A DNA stretch of 64,000 nt from Lepeophtheirus salmonis. Taxonomy: Eukaryota > Arthropoda > Copepoda > Siphonostomatoida > Caligidae. Position numbers and translations under genes: made by a program. The notes beneath the pieces were generated by a model. It ran no database searches. It worked only from the letters and a program-made list of their open reading frames with translations, and was not told where the DNA came from. The DNA lies in NCBI RefSeq assembly GCF_016086655.4, contig NC_052133.2:13166301-13230300 (forward strand), in the 5' to 3' direction. Shown here piece by piece: positions 49,480 to 61,046 of this stretch (positions are counted from its first letter, which is position 1; each line of letters begins with the position of its first letter).

Positions 49480-50460
49480 AATAGTGTCCAATAGATAAAA
49501 TAAATCTAATAATCTACCTTATAATTGCTAAATGTATTAACGTTCATAAAGCAACAATCTTTTTTTTTTATTTCGTTCAAATTTAGAAGCAAATCTTGAT
49601 TGAAACAACTTTCAGTAAACAAGATCTTAATACAATAAGTAATCGTTCATAAAAACGAATTTACAAATAAACCCCAGCGGTTATTAAATTTAATGAGTGT
49701 AAAATTGAACAAACTGGAATAAGTGGCAACTATTAAAGTTGAAAACTAAGATTATAAAGGTAACTGATTCCTTTAGGTATAAATAACAAAAAATAATAAA
49801 TATACCTAAAAATCATTCGCCTTAAAAGGTATCTTAAACTTACTATTTAATAAATTATAAAAATTAACCCCAACATAGGTTTATCATTAAAGTTAATTCT
49901 CCAGTATAAGAAGAATTACTTTCCCAAAATTTGTGGAGATCATCATAGTTTTATGCGTTTTATACTAGAAATAGTTAGAGAAATACACTTTGTTAATTGA
50001 ATAAAGTTAGTGAGGTATGCATAAGCTGAAAATTCATTGTTATTATAATTATGTATGTTTCTAATTATTAGATTTCCTGTATTAGTAAATGTTGCTTGGG
50101 ACATTTTATTATAACTAATTATTTATCGGTTATTTCAATCGCGTTAAGGTCCAAATAAAGTGTCATTTTTAGGTATTTTACAACTTTTTTTATGCTTTAT
50201 AAACATAATTGGTAAGGAGAGGGATCTCGACTCAATCGATAACAACTGCTTGAATATGTTTCCATATACAATCAGCGGAGTTTGTATTATATATTTCTAT
50301 TTATGTATGTTTATAGTATTTTTTGTTTCAGAAGTTAATGGGTTTGATAATAAAGAAGTTCCTTTCCATGATATCTTTTGCACATTAATCCTGTATTTAT
50401 ACTGTGATGATTCATGGTAGATACAAGAAAAAGTCAGAGTGCTTTACTTTATAAAATGGG
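49480..50460. other. AT-rich intergenic DNA
   Basis: No supported gene. An 86-codon plus-strand open stretch (50160-50420) is hydrophobic and unrecognised. Confidence 0.4.
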
Positions 50461-50463
50461 ATC

Positions 50464-50709
50464 TCATTCGGCCTCATCACTCAGTCCACTGAACGACTTA
50501 AAGCTCTTCCACCGGAGTACTTCAATAGAGACAAACTCACAGTCTTCTCCACATAATAAGACGTGAGGGCAAACAATGTACACATTTATACTAGTTATAC
50601 ACCGGGATACTGAAATTTGTAAAACTGTACTACAACAGTAAATTGATGTTGGAACCGGTTCTTGCGCCATTAAATAATTAACAAATTGTCCCGCCAATGA
50701 TGAAACTCT
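50464..50709 (-). CDS. Candidate terminal exon, unrecognised
   Basis: A strong acceptor-like TTTTCTTGTTTAGTGTTTTAG precedes 50709. From there the frame reads RVSSLAGQFVNYLMAQEPV, PTSIYCCSTVLQISVSRCI, TSINVYIVCPHVLLCGEDC and EFVSIEVLRWKSFKSFSG, ending SDEAE and TGA at 50464. An in-frame ATG lies at 50670. The minus-strand open stretch just upstream (50989-50783; MPSKDFFPELNLCRFAFRW) could be an earlier exon, but its donor at 50855 is out of phase. No family recognised. Confidence 0.3.
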   Translation of the reverse strand, partial: RVSSLAGQFVNYLMAQEPVPTSIYCCSTVLQISVSRCITSINVYIVCPHVLLCGEDCEFVSIEVLRWKSFKSFSGLSDEAE

Positions 50710-50999
50710 CTAAAACACTAAACAAGAAAATGTTACTTTATAAAATAAGCAAGATTTAAAATGGTAACGTTTTCACTTTTTTTTATATTCTTTTTTTGGT
50801 CAGATGGAGTTGCACTGATAAATAAATATTATATTTTTCCATTTCTCTATCTGACCTGGAATTGTCTTTGAAGGCCATATAAATGAAATTTCTTTCTTTC
50901 TTTAGGAACCACCGAAATGCAAACCTACACAAATTGAGTTCAGGAAAAAAATCCTTTGAGGGCATTGTCCCTTGAGCTAGGTCCTTCAATTCAAATTTT

Positions 51000-53110
51000 T
51001 GATCAAGTTACCTGCTCCTTATCCGAACTACAAACACTGGGACACCTCTCTAAGTGAATGTGAATTGATCTTAGTGACATTTTGGTTTTATAATTTAAAG
51101 TGGAATAATTAGAAAAAGGTTCAAATTACTGATTCTAACTTTGATCTCAGAACCAGTACGAAAATATTAGTATTGTGATAACTCTATAACAAAATTGACC
51201 GAAAAAGTTTGATATAATATTCAAACTCCGATATTGATATTGCACATTGTTTTTAAATAAATATAGAATTTTGGGAAATATTTTCCGTCCGCACCCTATA
51301 CATAGCAATAAATATATGTACATCAAATCATTATCCCAGCATGGGTATTAAGGTACATATACAAAGGTGTGTACTCCAAAACAATATTGTTCTAATGTCA
51401 AAAGATTTTTTTGAAATTTTATTATGAGTTATTATTGACAAGTTCTTAATTATATTTTTTTATCATGGAGGATGACGATGATATGACTTTGAGTGACATC
51501 ATATAAGATGCTACTATAATGATGCACATTCCATATAATATATGGGATGGAGAAGGTTAGATATGTGGTCCTTTTCATGTTTCCAAATATATGTAGGTAC
51601 ATCAAGGTAATGATTTTGTAACTTTTTCTCGAAAATTAGTTTCCTGTAAAAATAAAGCAAAAATTTTTACTTAAACATGAAGCTAATTATCTTTTTTGAT
51701 ACAATTCAGAAAAATAAGCTCACACATAAATTACTTTTAAAACCATACTTATGAATATTTTTCATAAAATAGCGCCGTAATATTGCAGCAAATAGTTTCT
51801 TATACTTTTATAAAAAATGAATTTCATATTTTGATTTGATTAGTCATATAATTTGAATCTGGAAGGTCCTAAAGATTTATATTTATGTATTTAATAAGTT
51901 ACATCATTTGTATATCTAATTATTATTATTCTCCATGAAAATTTGAACAAAAAGGCCGAGTGTTTCCTCTCCTCAAGTAAGTTTACAAATTGAATAATTT
52001 GTTCTACATTTTAGTCAGTTTTTGAGAAAGAGAAACACGATCACTTATCAAGGTGTGTTTTACTGATTTAAAAGTTTCAAAATTATTTGAGTGCAAATAA
52101 CTCCAGAATTAATTACCCCATCATTCAAAATTGATACAATTTGTCTAGATCAGGTAATTTGAGCCAATACATGGGCCATCAAATTCATAACAAAGTAAAA
52201 TAGTTACGATTGTTTTTATTTGACAAATTCTAATAAATACAAATATTGACATGTAACTTTGAAATAAGTTAGAATTTTAGTAATACAAACGGTTTCAAAT
52301 AGTACCATATGTCCTAATACAGTTTTAAAATTTTAAAAGTAAGAGTTTTTTCTTTGAGGGTCCATTCCTGGAAAAATTGATACATAGAGAAAAAAGTAAA
52401 ACTAGGGCAGAAAATGCAAATCTTTTTTATTCGAAACTCTGTATATTCTAAAGATACCATAATTTTCAGGGACTGTTAATGGAAGATAATATTAATCTCT
52501 ATGAAATATAATGGTTACTCCGTGAAAGAATTCAAGCATTGATTGAAGGCCAGGGAGGTTGTATTAAAAATTAATAAGTTCTTACCGTTTATGCTATTAA
52601 GTATAACCAAAACGAATTGTTACAATGCATTTGTTTAAGGTCTGGATGAGGTCAAGTGGGTCCTAATTGTAGTGCACGAACCTGAACATAAAAAAATAAC
52701 ATAAGTTTGAAATTTTTTTATACGTGACATTTTTTTGGCATTGCAATCACACTGAAAACATTACTTTTTTCATACTCTTCGTAAAACTCATCCAGAATCG
52801 TTTTTGAATATTGTTAAGAAAAAAAGATATAAGCCATAACTTTAGTTTTTGACTTAAATATTTCAAGGTCTATGATTTTAAACAAATAAAAATAGGAGCC
52901 TTGTAACTAAAAAGAAAAAAACTGTAGTGTGTAAATTTCATGGAATTAGGATTGACGGTGGGATTTATAAAAATCATTACTTCATTTAGGTATAAAATAG
53001 TATGCTCGATGAAACATTTTATAAAATATTATATAAATGAAGTGATGATTTTTACAAATCGCACCATGACCCATAGTTCCATGCAATTTCCAATCTACAT
53101 TCTTTTAAAC
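51000..53110. other. AT-rich intergenic DNA
   Basis: No gene, RNA or repeat boundary supported. A short exon-like patch on the minus strand near 51010-51050 ends at a GTAACT donor-like word but cannot be linked. Confidence 0.45.
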
Positions 53111-53112
53111 TA

Positions 53113-53525
53113 CCGAGTGGTTCATTAAAATCTGAAAATTTTGAATTTTAAACTTCAGCAAGTTATAATTTATTAATTAATCAAATACAATTCAACAAAA
53201 TAATAACACCAATAGATGTGTGTCTGAGCTCTCTTAATTATTAAAGAAGCCACTCTTAGCGGCCATGAAAGCTTTACGGCTGGTGGAGGAACTAACACCC
53301 GCTGCAGATGTAGTCATCCGTAAAGATATCCTAGTGCTGTTGGCCCGGAGTATTTCTTTAACTCCTCTGGATCTAGTTTGTCCTTTTTGATACATCCCTT
53401 CTTCTTCTCCAAAGTTTCAGACTTGCTTACGGCGTTGACGGTGGTCCTGGAGACGCTGAAGTGCTTGGAGTGCGGCAATGTAAATTTGTCAATCACATTC
53501 ATGTATCATTTTCAATGACTGAAAA
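53113..53525 (-). mobile_element. Truncated Tc1/mariner-like element (copy C)
   Basis: Left end CCGAGTGGTTCATTAAAATC after TA (53111-53112), same family as copies A, B and D. The right end is missing: sequence stops matching soon after the transposase start at 53502. Confidence 0.7.
53314..53502 (-). pseudogene. Transposase N-terminal fragment in copy C
   Basis: From the ATG at 53502: MNVIDKFTLPHSKHFSVSRT, TVNAVSKSETLEKKKGCIK and KDKLDPEELKK, then broken. This is the N-terminal helix-turn-helix region, the cleanest version of it among the four copies, but the catalytic domain is absent. Confidence 0.75.
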
Positions 53526-54790
53526 AGTTGGGTCAAAAACTAAGGTACTTAAGGTTTATTTTTTTAATTGCAGAAATAAATAAAAACTTAGTCATAGCCT
53601 TTAAATGATATAGTATACTTATTTATGATTGCTTTAATTTACGTTTATCACAAATCAAGAATTAATTAAAATTATAATTTCTCTTGAATGATATCCCTCA
53701 GAACTCAGACCCCCCAAGGGGTCTAGCAATATGGTTTTGCGTCAGAAGTAGGCTGGTTTTAACGTGTGTGGGCCTTCGGTAAATGATTTTTATTTAGAAC
53801 CTTCCTTTAAGGTTGATAAAAAATGTTTGATAAAAGTAATAAAAAAATTTTATAAGTAATTTCAACCTTTTTAATTTGATATTCAAAAATTAACTTTTTT
53901 AGTTTTTTTTTTTTTTGAAATTCGACATTTTGGAACTATTTTTTTAAATTTGATATTATAACAAAATTTCTTACAACTTTTTGAAATGATACAATAAACA
54001 CGTCATAATAATGCTTTTGTGTCTTATCAAGTGATACAAAGTAAAGAGTTGTAAATATTTTGTAGGTAAAATTTAAGGGAATGTATGTACATAAAATATT
54101 CATCACTTTAAATAATTTTAAAGAAAATATACAAGAATCTCAGCCTCCATATACCATATTATTCTTCACATCATTTATCTTATAAGAGATGATTTTTTTT
54201 CCACAAATCCCTCAAGATTTGCAAAACTTAATGAGGCTACATTTAATATATTGATATATTTTATAATAATATGTAACTTAATGAGAGTTGTTTAAGTAGA
54301 AATAAATTTATTTTGATTCATATGAAAGTTTAAATGGATATAATTTTACTTTTATATGACATCTAATATCAGGGATTACTAATACATGTTACATATTTGA
54401 ATCTCCATAAAAGTCTACAATATTTTGAAAATAAAACTTAATTCCTAAAAAGTATCTTCTATATATGTTTTTATATTAGAGTGGTTCTTAAATTTTTTTC
54501 TCATCAAATGTTGTAAGGCATGGCCCAAAAATGGTCCTTTTGATAACAAAGGATTTTTTTTTTGAGCCATACTGATGAACTAGCGGTGTTACGACAAACT
54601 TTCCTTTAATTATAAAGAAAATAACTCACCAATAAATACACAGTATTACTCTACGTTTATTACACATAGCTACTCAATACTTGGATCTTCTCCACTCAAG
54701 AATACAAGAATAACATGAATGGGGAATCATTATAACCTAAAACCTCATTCTAAAATCAAAATAAGTTATGCAACTCAAATTGTTGCAAAG
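53526..54790. other. AT-rich intergenic DNA
   Basis: Nothing supported apart from homopolymer runs. Confidence 0.5.
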
Positions 54791-54794
54791 TTAT

Positions 54795-54930
54795 TTTAGT
54801 TTATGTATTTTTTACGATGACCTTTGACCTTTCCCTCTCAAAATTTAATGACCTCTTACTGTGACCATATGTAATCTTTGTATGAAGTTTAATTATAACC
54901 AAAAATGATCCAAAAGCTGTGTCCGCTCAA
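54795..54930 (-). repeat. Invertebrate-type dispersed repeat, copy 3
   Basis: In reverse it reads TTACATATGGTCACAGTAAG, AGGTCATTAAATTTTGAGAG and GGAAAGGTCAAAGGTCATCG, matching copies at 32330 and 33895. Confidence 0.65.
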
Positions 54931-55440
54931 TTATAAAATTAGGACATTCAAAAGCGAAATTAAGTGGTTCGTCGAACCACACATAAGACATACTAGGCTA
55001 ACTTTATGGTGTATAAGGTGATAGTGTCGTCGTAGGAAACAATGCCCATTAGTAAACTGAAACAAGGGGTTCAGTTTTTGGTTCGAAAAATCGAAGAGAT
55101 GCTTCAACCTCCCACGGCTTTGACGGCAGTAGTCAAGGTTCAACCAAAATGTCTGCTATTTGTCTATGTGATGGGCAGAAACTTCATCCCTAAGAGCTAA
55201 CCAAGGGATACCATCAATTTGGGTAAGGAGTTGATACAGAGGTCCATCTAATTTCCGGTGACATTATTGTGACCTCTTACCCAGCAGAGGGAGAGAAGAA
55301 CCCCAGCAGCAAATGACCTCAAAAGAGTTTTAGTATTTCGGACAAGGGAACTCATTGTCTCTATCGATCGCAATGCTCCAATTCCTGTTCCAGAGTGTGA
55401 CCAGATGCAAAATCCACAACATTGTTATTTCTTAGATCCA
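54900..55440 (-). pseudogene. Non-LTR retrotransposon RNase H/C-terminal remnant
   Basis: The minus strand, across several frames, gives DGPLYQLLTQIDGIPWLAL, NLDYCRQSRGRLKHLFDFS, FTNGHCFLRRHYHLIHHKVS and LVCLMCG, then (shifted) WFDEPLNFAFECPNF. The order TGHCxLxxHLHxIG, a CxxC(G) and ExxxHxLxECP matches the tail after RNase H in I/R1/jockey-type non-LTR elements. Upstream sequence (to 55440) is degenerate. No reverse transcriptase was found. It abuts the dispersed repeat copy. Confidence 0.6.
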
Positions 55441-55444
55441 ATAT

Positions 55445-57250
55445 ATATAAGGGATTCACATTAAGGAGCATGTGAATTCTGTATGGATGCTCAATGTTAC
55501 ATGCAAAACACTGACAATTTCATTAATATTACTACATTTTTTTATCTTTGATAAAAATGACTGTTTTTCAGTCAAACATAGATTTATACATACATACAGC
55601 CAAACTTTGCTTTATTAATAAATATTCCTCCCTTTTTTCAAAATGGAAGATATGGGCAAACAAGGAGCATTATAAATAATAATTATTTATTTCTGTATAT
55701 TTACCTCATCTAAATTAAAATTGATCTTTCTTACATTAAAGCACTTCTTCTTTTTTTCCATTTATAATAAATCTTAATCTAAGCCCTTTGCAGTTACAAA
55801 TCATTTTTACATACCGTTTTTATACACTTTTAAACACATGCTGTCTTTTTTTCTATATTCTTTTAATATGACACAAACGCTCGATTGTATTGTTATTTTT
55901 TAGACAAATAATTTACTTTTGGTACATATACAAAGATGCAGATAGCCTTTGCTTTATAAATATATATATTTAAAGGTTGTAGAGGAAAATTATTTAAAAA
56001 TGTATCACTTTAAAGTTAATAACCATTAAAATGAATACACAATCTTTCAAAAATTCTTTAAAAGTTTTCTTCTAACATTATTATTTAAAATGGAAAAATG
56101 ATAAATAATGTACTGGTGTGTTCCGTATAGCACGTGCTTTTTGTCTATTATGTATACCGTAAGTTTTTTACTTGATTTTAATCGTTTTTGTAATGAAAAA
56201 ATAGGTATATTTATAATAAATTTCTACTTTTTTATTAAACATTTTTCCATTTAATGTTGTTCGTAAACTGATTTTGCAATTACCACTACATATGACAAAT
56301 TTAAAATAAAAAAACTTTTTTTTAATATTCAAACTTCATATTTATTTTTAATTTTCTTAAAACTAACTTTTTTGGTCTATGTCCTGGCAGTTTAAAAAAA
56401 AAATAATAACCCCATAAATTTAAGAACCATTCTAATCCTATTTGAAAAAATATCCTATATACATATATGAAAAATTAAAGTTGTATCAAATACAGTTGTA
56501 ACTTAAATGAAAATAAAAATTCTTAGTGTTTATTTCTTTGATAAAATTTCACCAAAGACGATCATACAATCTATATACAACCAACATATGGTACTGATGT
56601 ACATTCCTTCGCATATCTATACAAAAGTTCCAGGGATCTTCAATATATCTATCTGATCTATTCTTTACCACATCATTAAATAGTTAATCAAATGGAAGTT
56701 GATGGCATATTCAATAATATTTTGACAACTCAAAGGTCCAAGCCAGCTTTTTGTATTTTGTTCTTTGATTCCAAGTTCTAAGCATATGCACCGGAATAAG
56801 GGGTTCATTAAAAAGATAATAATAATAAAAGTTTGCACGATTATGTTTTTATTAATATAGATATGACATAATTTGTATTTAACTGGATCCCTCATTTGAA
56901 TGAGCTCCGGTGTCCCTTCTCCCAATGTTGAGTGTGGCTGATACATTAGTAGTTATTAGATAATGCATCACCACAATTCAATCTGGAACACAAATCTATG
57001 AAAGTAGCGATTTCAAATCATATTTTGTCTTTGATAAATATTATTTGTCCGATATTTCTTAGATATATTTTGGTCAATCATGGGTTCGATATTACAATTT
57101 CCTGGTTGGTTTGAGATACTACAAAATGTGGGCAATAGTTAAACTAAGATTCCCGATAACTGAATTGTTTTTAGCCGATACCAGTTTTTTTAGGTTTGCT
57201 TTTAATTAATCATTTCTAGAATGATCCGTATCGAATCGTTTTCAAATGTT
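55445..57250. other. AT-rich DNA, one unassigned open stretch
   Basis: A minus-strand ORF from an ATG at 56946 starts MYQPHSTLGEGTPELIQMRD and later reads GIKEQNTKSWLGPLSCQN. It is unrecognised and has a Leu/Ile/Asn-rich middle, so it is not called as a gene. Confidence 0.3.
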
Positions 57251-57340
57251 TGACATACTTTTTTGGTCTCCCACTATGGTCCAAATTTATCACCATATCA
57301 CTTATAAGAAATACTGAAAAACTTCATTTGACGACCCATG

Positions 57341-57362
57341 TTTTTTTTTTTTGGGGGGGGGG
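57341..57362. repeat. T12-G10 homopolymer junction
   Basis: Twelve T then ten G in a row, inside a stretch (57250-57650) with words such as GTGTGACCGATCCGGACCAA that suggest a diverged dispersed repeat. Confidence 0.6.
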
Positions 57363-57939
57363 ATTTTCTGTGTGACCGATCCGGACCAAATTTTGCTGAG
57401 GAGCAAATACGTCATTACAGGATTTTATAGATGATTCTTTCGATCTACTTCAAATAAGTTTTAAGGAAGCTGCTGATAAAAAATCATATTTGGGACTTTT
57501 ACGTTTCAAATTTTTAGGAAATGTGTCCTGGAGTCTATAAAGTTTGGACCCGATGATCGAGGCCCTTCATTCGATTTGTAAGACTTTCTTTAGCTCTAAT
57601 GTGGCCTTTCAAGTAGCTATCATATTTTGTTCCTGGAATGGGAAATTTTGTGATAATAATTTACTAAAATAAATATAGGATAATTAATTAATAAAAGAAT
57701 ACAAATTTATTTAAGTTTCCTTTATTTGAAAAATCACTTTTTTGTTAACAGGTCATATATATCAGTACTTCTATCCTTTATTTATATAGCGAGTAGATCT
57801 CAATTCTAAAGATTTTCTTGCGAGCTATATTCTTTGTAATTGGCAACTTGAATAATATTTTTATTTTTCAAAGTTTTTATCATTATTCTTTAATTATTGA
57901 GGGGCTAACATCTTAGTATAAGTGTGTGTGCTCAATAAA

Positions 57940-58130
57940 GGCAAGCAGTAACACTGATGGTTTATTGGGGAGTAAAAAGTATGAGTCCTTGTGGGAATCA
58001 TTGTAGCATTGATGATCCCAAATGTAAAAAATTCCATGCCATATATATGTAGTAGGATTCCTGTTTATTTATTTTCTTTCATAGCTACATGGTGCTGATC
58101 TAATGAAACGTCATAATAGCTAAGTTCTTT
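57940..58130 (+). repeat. Dispersed exon-intron-like module, copy 7
   Basis: GGGGAGTAAAAAGT then ATGAGT (donor-like position altered), 106 bp to TTATTTTCTTTCATAG (AG at 58084), then CTACATGGTGCTGATCTAAT and GAAACGTCATAATAGC. The reading GADLMKRHNS follows the acceptor, with a stop just before it in the unspliced frame. This copy is decayed at the donor. Confidence 0.5.
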
Positions 58131-58280
58131 ATCATTTTTTAGATTGTAGGGTTACTATCTCAATTTTACACGTTTTTTACATACTGAAAGTACTTATAAT
58201 TAACAAATGTATTAACGGAAGTAAACCTATGATGAATTAAACTCAAACTATTGTTATTTTTTTCAAACATGACTTATAAT

Positions 58281-58313
58281 TATCAAGGAAGGTATTATAT
58301 AACTTCCTTGATA
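58281..58313. repeat. 11-bp stem hairpin
   Basis: TATCAAGGAAG and its inverse CTTCCTTGATA are separated by 11 bases. Confidence 0.8.
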
Positions 58314-59109
58314 TTCCTTTGAATTTTGCAACAAACAGCTGCACATTTAGATTTATTTCCATAATAATAATAAATATTTGATTTGCAGAAGCCATGTCAT
58401 AGAAATCTTTCTAATAAAATATCCTTCAAGGAAACTAATAAATATTCCCAACACTTGTAACATAATGATGAATCACTTATGCATGTGCGTTCTATATCAA
58501 AGATATCATCTCTTCATTCTTGGCAAGATACTTATTTTTTTTTTTTTTTTTTTGGTTCCCTTATATCTAAATATGTATACCAATATATATTTATATATAA
58601 TTAAAACCATCAAAATACGTTAAAATAATTTATAAAAATCCTGTGGTTTTTTGACCAAAGCATAATATACAAAATATTTATGAAACAAACCGAGTACATA
58701 ACCCAAAAAATGTTGTGGGTTTGACATACAAAAAGTAATACAATGATCGTTAGAGAAACACGTGTTCTTTAATAATATTTAGAAGCAAAGCCTACATAGG
58801 TAGCACATATATCCTCGTACTCACATATTTGTAATGATGAGAGAATTGAAAGTTGTACTGCTATTCTAGCCTACATTCTAATCGAGGATTCAGACTTCAT
58901 CTCAAAAGACTGATATCAATTTCTATTAATGATATTTTATTCTAATTAAATATATCTTTGGGTATTGGACGCAGATACGATTCCGTGAAAGATTAGGGGA
59001 ATGATAAGACTTAAAGTATAATGATTTTGATTATTTTAATTAACACTCCTATTGCTTAAGCAAATACCTAAATAGTTGGGTAGTTTACTCATGAATAGAG
59101 TTGTGTAGT

Positions 59110-59530
59110 TTTTATTGAACAAAAGGGCAAGGAGAAGGCGAGAGCGAGATATATGGTACTATTGAATAAATAACCTTGATAAAACCCACTGCTCTTTATA
59201 TGATTTTGGGGTAAAAAAATGGATTACTGCTCTAAGGAGGATACTCTCCTACATTTAAAAAAACATTAGTGGAGGAAAAATATTGTCATTTGTAATTACA
59301 TTAAAATTTATATATATATTATTATTCATGTTTAAAACAATTTACACCAAAGATATACAATAATGCATTCATCAGAGGGAAAAGTGAACACCACGACGAC
59401 CTATTGAATAATAATTAAAAATAAGAAAGAGCACATGCAACAACCATTTTTACTTTTCATATTTTGAACAGTATTTTTTTCATTAAAACATGTTAATTCT
59501 ACATATGAGTCATAACAATGTCAAATGAAT
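59110..59530 (-). repeat. Dispersed module, decayed copy 8
   Basis: Shares non-coding blocks with 44690-44780 and 45190-45225, and AAATAAGAAAGAGCACATGC and AACCATTTTTACTTTTC with 6085-6130. On the minus strand it reads LMKKILFKI, a stop, then KVKMVVACALSYF, against MKKLSFAIRKGKMVFACTLSYF in copy 2. Confidence 0.5.
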
Positions 59531-60128
59531 TGACAGGAGTCGAATATACGAGCATGTAGGAACCGGATGATCATTAATAGAGATGTTAGAATTGTCTAAA
59601 TCTTGTAGAGTCTACATTAAAAGAAAGAGAATGTATTGGTAATCTGTAAGAACGAAATTACATAAATGATCTCTAGTGCTCCTATAATGATTGGAACAAA
59701 TTTTTAAAATCAATTTCCGTAGAAAATCGATGTCCTTTTCAAAAAATTGAGGATATAATCAGATTTAGATATTTTTATGAGTAAAACAATGATACTTTCT
59801 TTTGGAGTCCAGGTACTTTTACTGTAGTACGGGGGATGTAAAGTTTCCAAATTGGGCAACATTCTGGTGATACAATAGGAAAAGGATGGTCCCTTTGAAT
59901 CTAACTGGATCTAAATAAAGGGATCGGCTTATATACTCTTGGAACATTGAGGTAATCTTTCTTTTCAAAAACGAATTGTTTTAGTTTCATATACAACTTT
60001 GTAGTCGTAGAATTCACTTAAAATTACTTTTTAGAGATTATTTTCGGATAAGTTTTTTATATAAAACCAAATCAACAACCCTTGTGAATTGTCCTGCTTA
60101 TACTCTACCTCTTTACCTTCTTCGGTAG

Positions 60129-60313
60129 AAATTGCTACAGAAAAACGGAAAATGTGTCTAGATTTATATTTAAATTTAATCATATTCTTGCTCTAAATAA
60201 CCCAAAGGACATAATAGGTGATGGACTTATCCTTCTGCTCTTTACTATTCCTAATTATTATACAAAGTTGGTGGAGGAAATGACGAAGGGGGGCTCCGTG
60301 GAGAGATTGGAGG
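60129..60313 (+). CDS. Candidate host-gene exon a
   Basis: Follows a very good acceptor: TACTCTACCTCTTTACCTTC then TTCGGTAG. The frame reads NCYRKTENVSRFIFKFNHI, LALNNPKDIIGDGLILLLF, TIPNYYTKLVEEMTKGGSV and ERLE. GAGGGTAAAT at 60311 gives a donor leaving one base over. Without splicing the frame ends at TGA 60340. The composition is coding-like. No family recognised. Joins exon b in phase. Confidence 0.4.
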
Positions 60314-60428
60314 GTAAATTTCACGTCTTTAGAATGTTATGAATACCTATTTATTAGAATGAGTGAATAATGTATATTAGTCAAGATTTGGAAGCCTGTT
60401 TAAAATTTAAAGGAGTGTTCAGTTTTAG

Positions 60429-60463
60429 ACGCACACATCTGTACAAGCTTCGGTTCTGTCCAG
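60429..60463 (+). CDS. Candidate host-gene exon b (35 nt)
   Basis: GTTCAGTTTTAG acceptor-like, then 35 nt, then CCAGGTAATT donor-like. Joined to exon a it reads DAHICTSFGSVQ and ends at a codon boundary. Note that another frame here is also open (from ATG 60370: MYISQDLEACLKFKGVF, FRRTHLYKLRFCPG, to TAG 60529), so the model is not unique. Confidence 0.3.
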
Positions 60464-60748
60464 GTAATTTTGTGGAAAGGAAGGTCTTTGCTTTTATCCA
60501 ATTCTATCATTGTCATATTTTATCAAAATAGAGTAAATCACCTTTTATAGTTAGTTTTGTGGAGCCTTCATTCTTAAAATTTTTTTGTCTACATGTCAGA
60601 ACTTTTTGTTTTCATACCCCTAAAGAGAAATTGCATAAATATGTATTAGTTTCAAAAGCTATCATCTGAAGCAAACCTAAAAAATTCATTTAACCACTTG
60701 GTCTTCCTTCTTTATGGGAACGCAAAATTCTTTGTTCAATTTGTGTAG

Positions 60749-60919
60749 CTTCAGACGGACAAAATTTACATTCAAGTTCAAATTTTGACGGACATTATTG
60801 ATTTTTTATATCCTTCTCAAAAGATTGACTTTATATACAACACCTCTCTTCAAGCTTCACACCTTTTGGGTGCATCTCGAGGGGGGAAGGACTTGCAGTG
60901 TCCGTCATCCAATCACTGA
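60749..60919 (+). CDS. Candidate host-gene exon c, running into a transposon
   Basis: After TTCTTTGTTCAATTTGTGTAG the in-phase frame reads LQTDKIYIQVQILTDIIDF, LYPSQKIDFIYNTSLQ and then ASHLLGASRGGKDLQC before TGA at 60917. From about 60855 the DNA is the Tc1-like copy D in another frame, so the last residues would be transposon-derived. Either the gene was truncated by the insertion or the model is wrong past 60850. Confidence 0.3.
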   Translation, partial: LQTDKIYIQVQILTDIIDFLYPSQKIDFIYNTSLQASHLLGASRGGKDLQCPSSNH

Positions 60920-61046
60920 GGCCCTCAAACCCACTGCTAGCCAGCACTGGGACGCCATAATTGAGGACTACATCCGCAGTGGGTGACAGGCCTTCCACCA
61001 CCGCCTGGAAGGCATCATTTGCAACGAAGAGCGGTTATATTCATAA
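60855..61046 (+). pseudogene. Transposase C-terminal fragment in copy D
   Basis: Reads HTFWVHLEGGRTCSVRHPIT, EALKPTASQHWDAIIEDYI, then TGA where Cys is expected, QAFHHRLEGIICNEE and TAA at 61044. Matches the C-termini inferred for copies A and B. Confidence 0.7.

Noticed and set aside
50783..50989. Upstream exon for the 50464-50709 candidate
   Set aside because: The only fair donor (50855) is out of phase with the acceptor at 50710, so the join would stop at once.
56665..56946. 93-codon minus-strand ORF beginning MYQPHSTLGEG
   Set aside because: The first third looks coding-like but the rest is I/L/N/K-rich and nothing was recognised; not strong enough to call.
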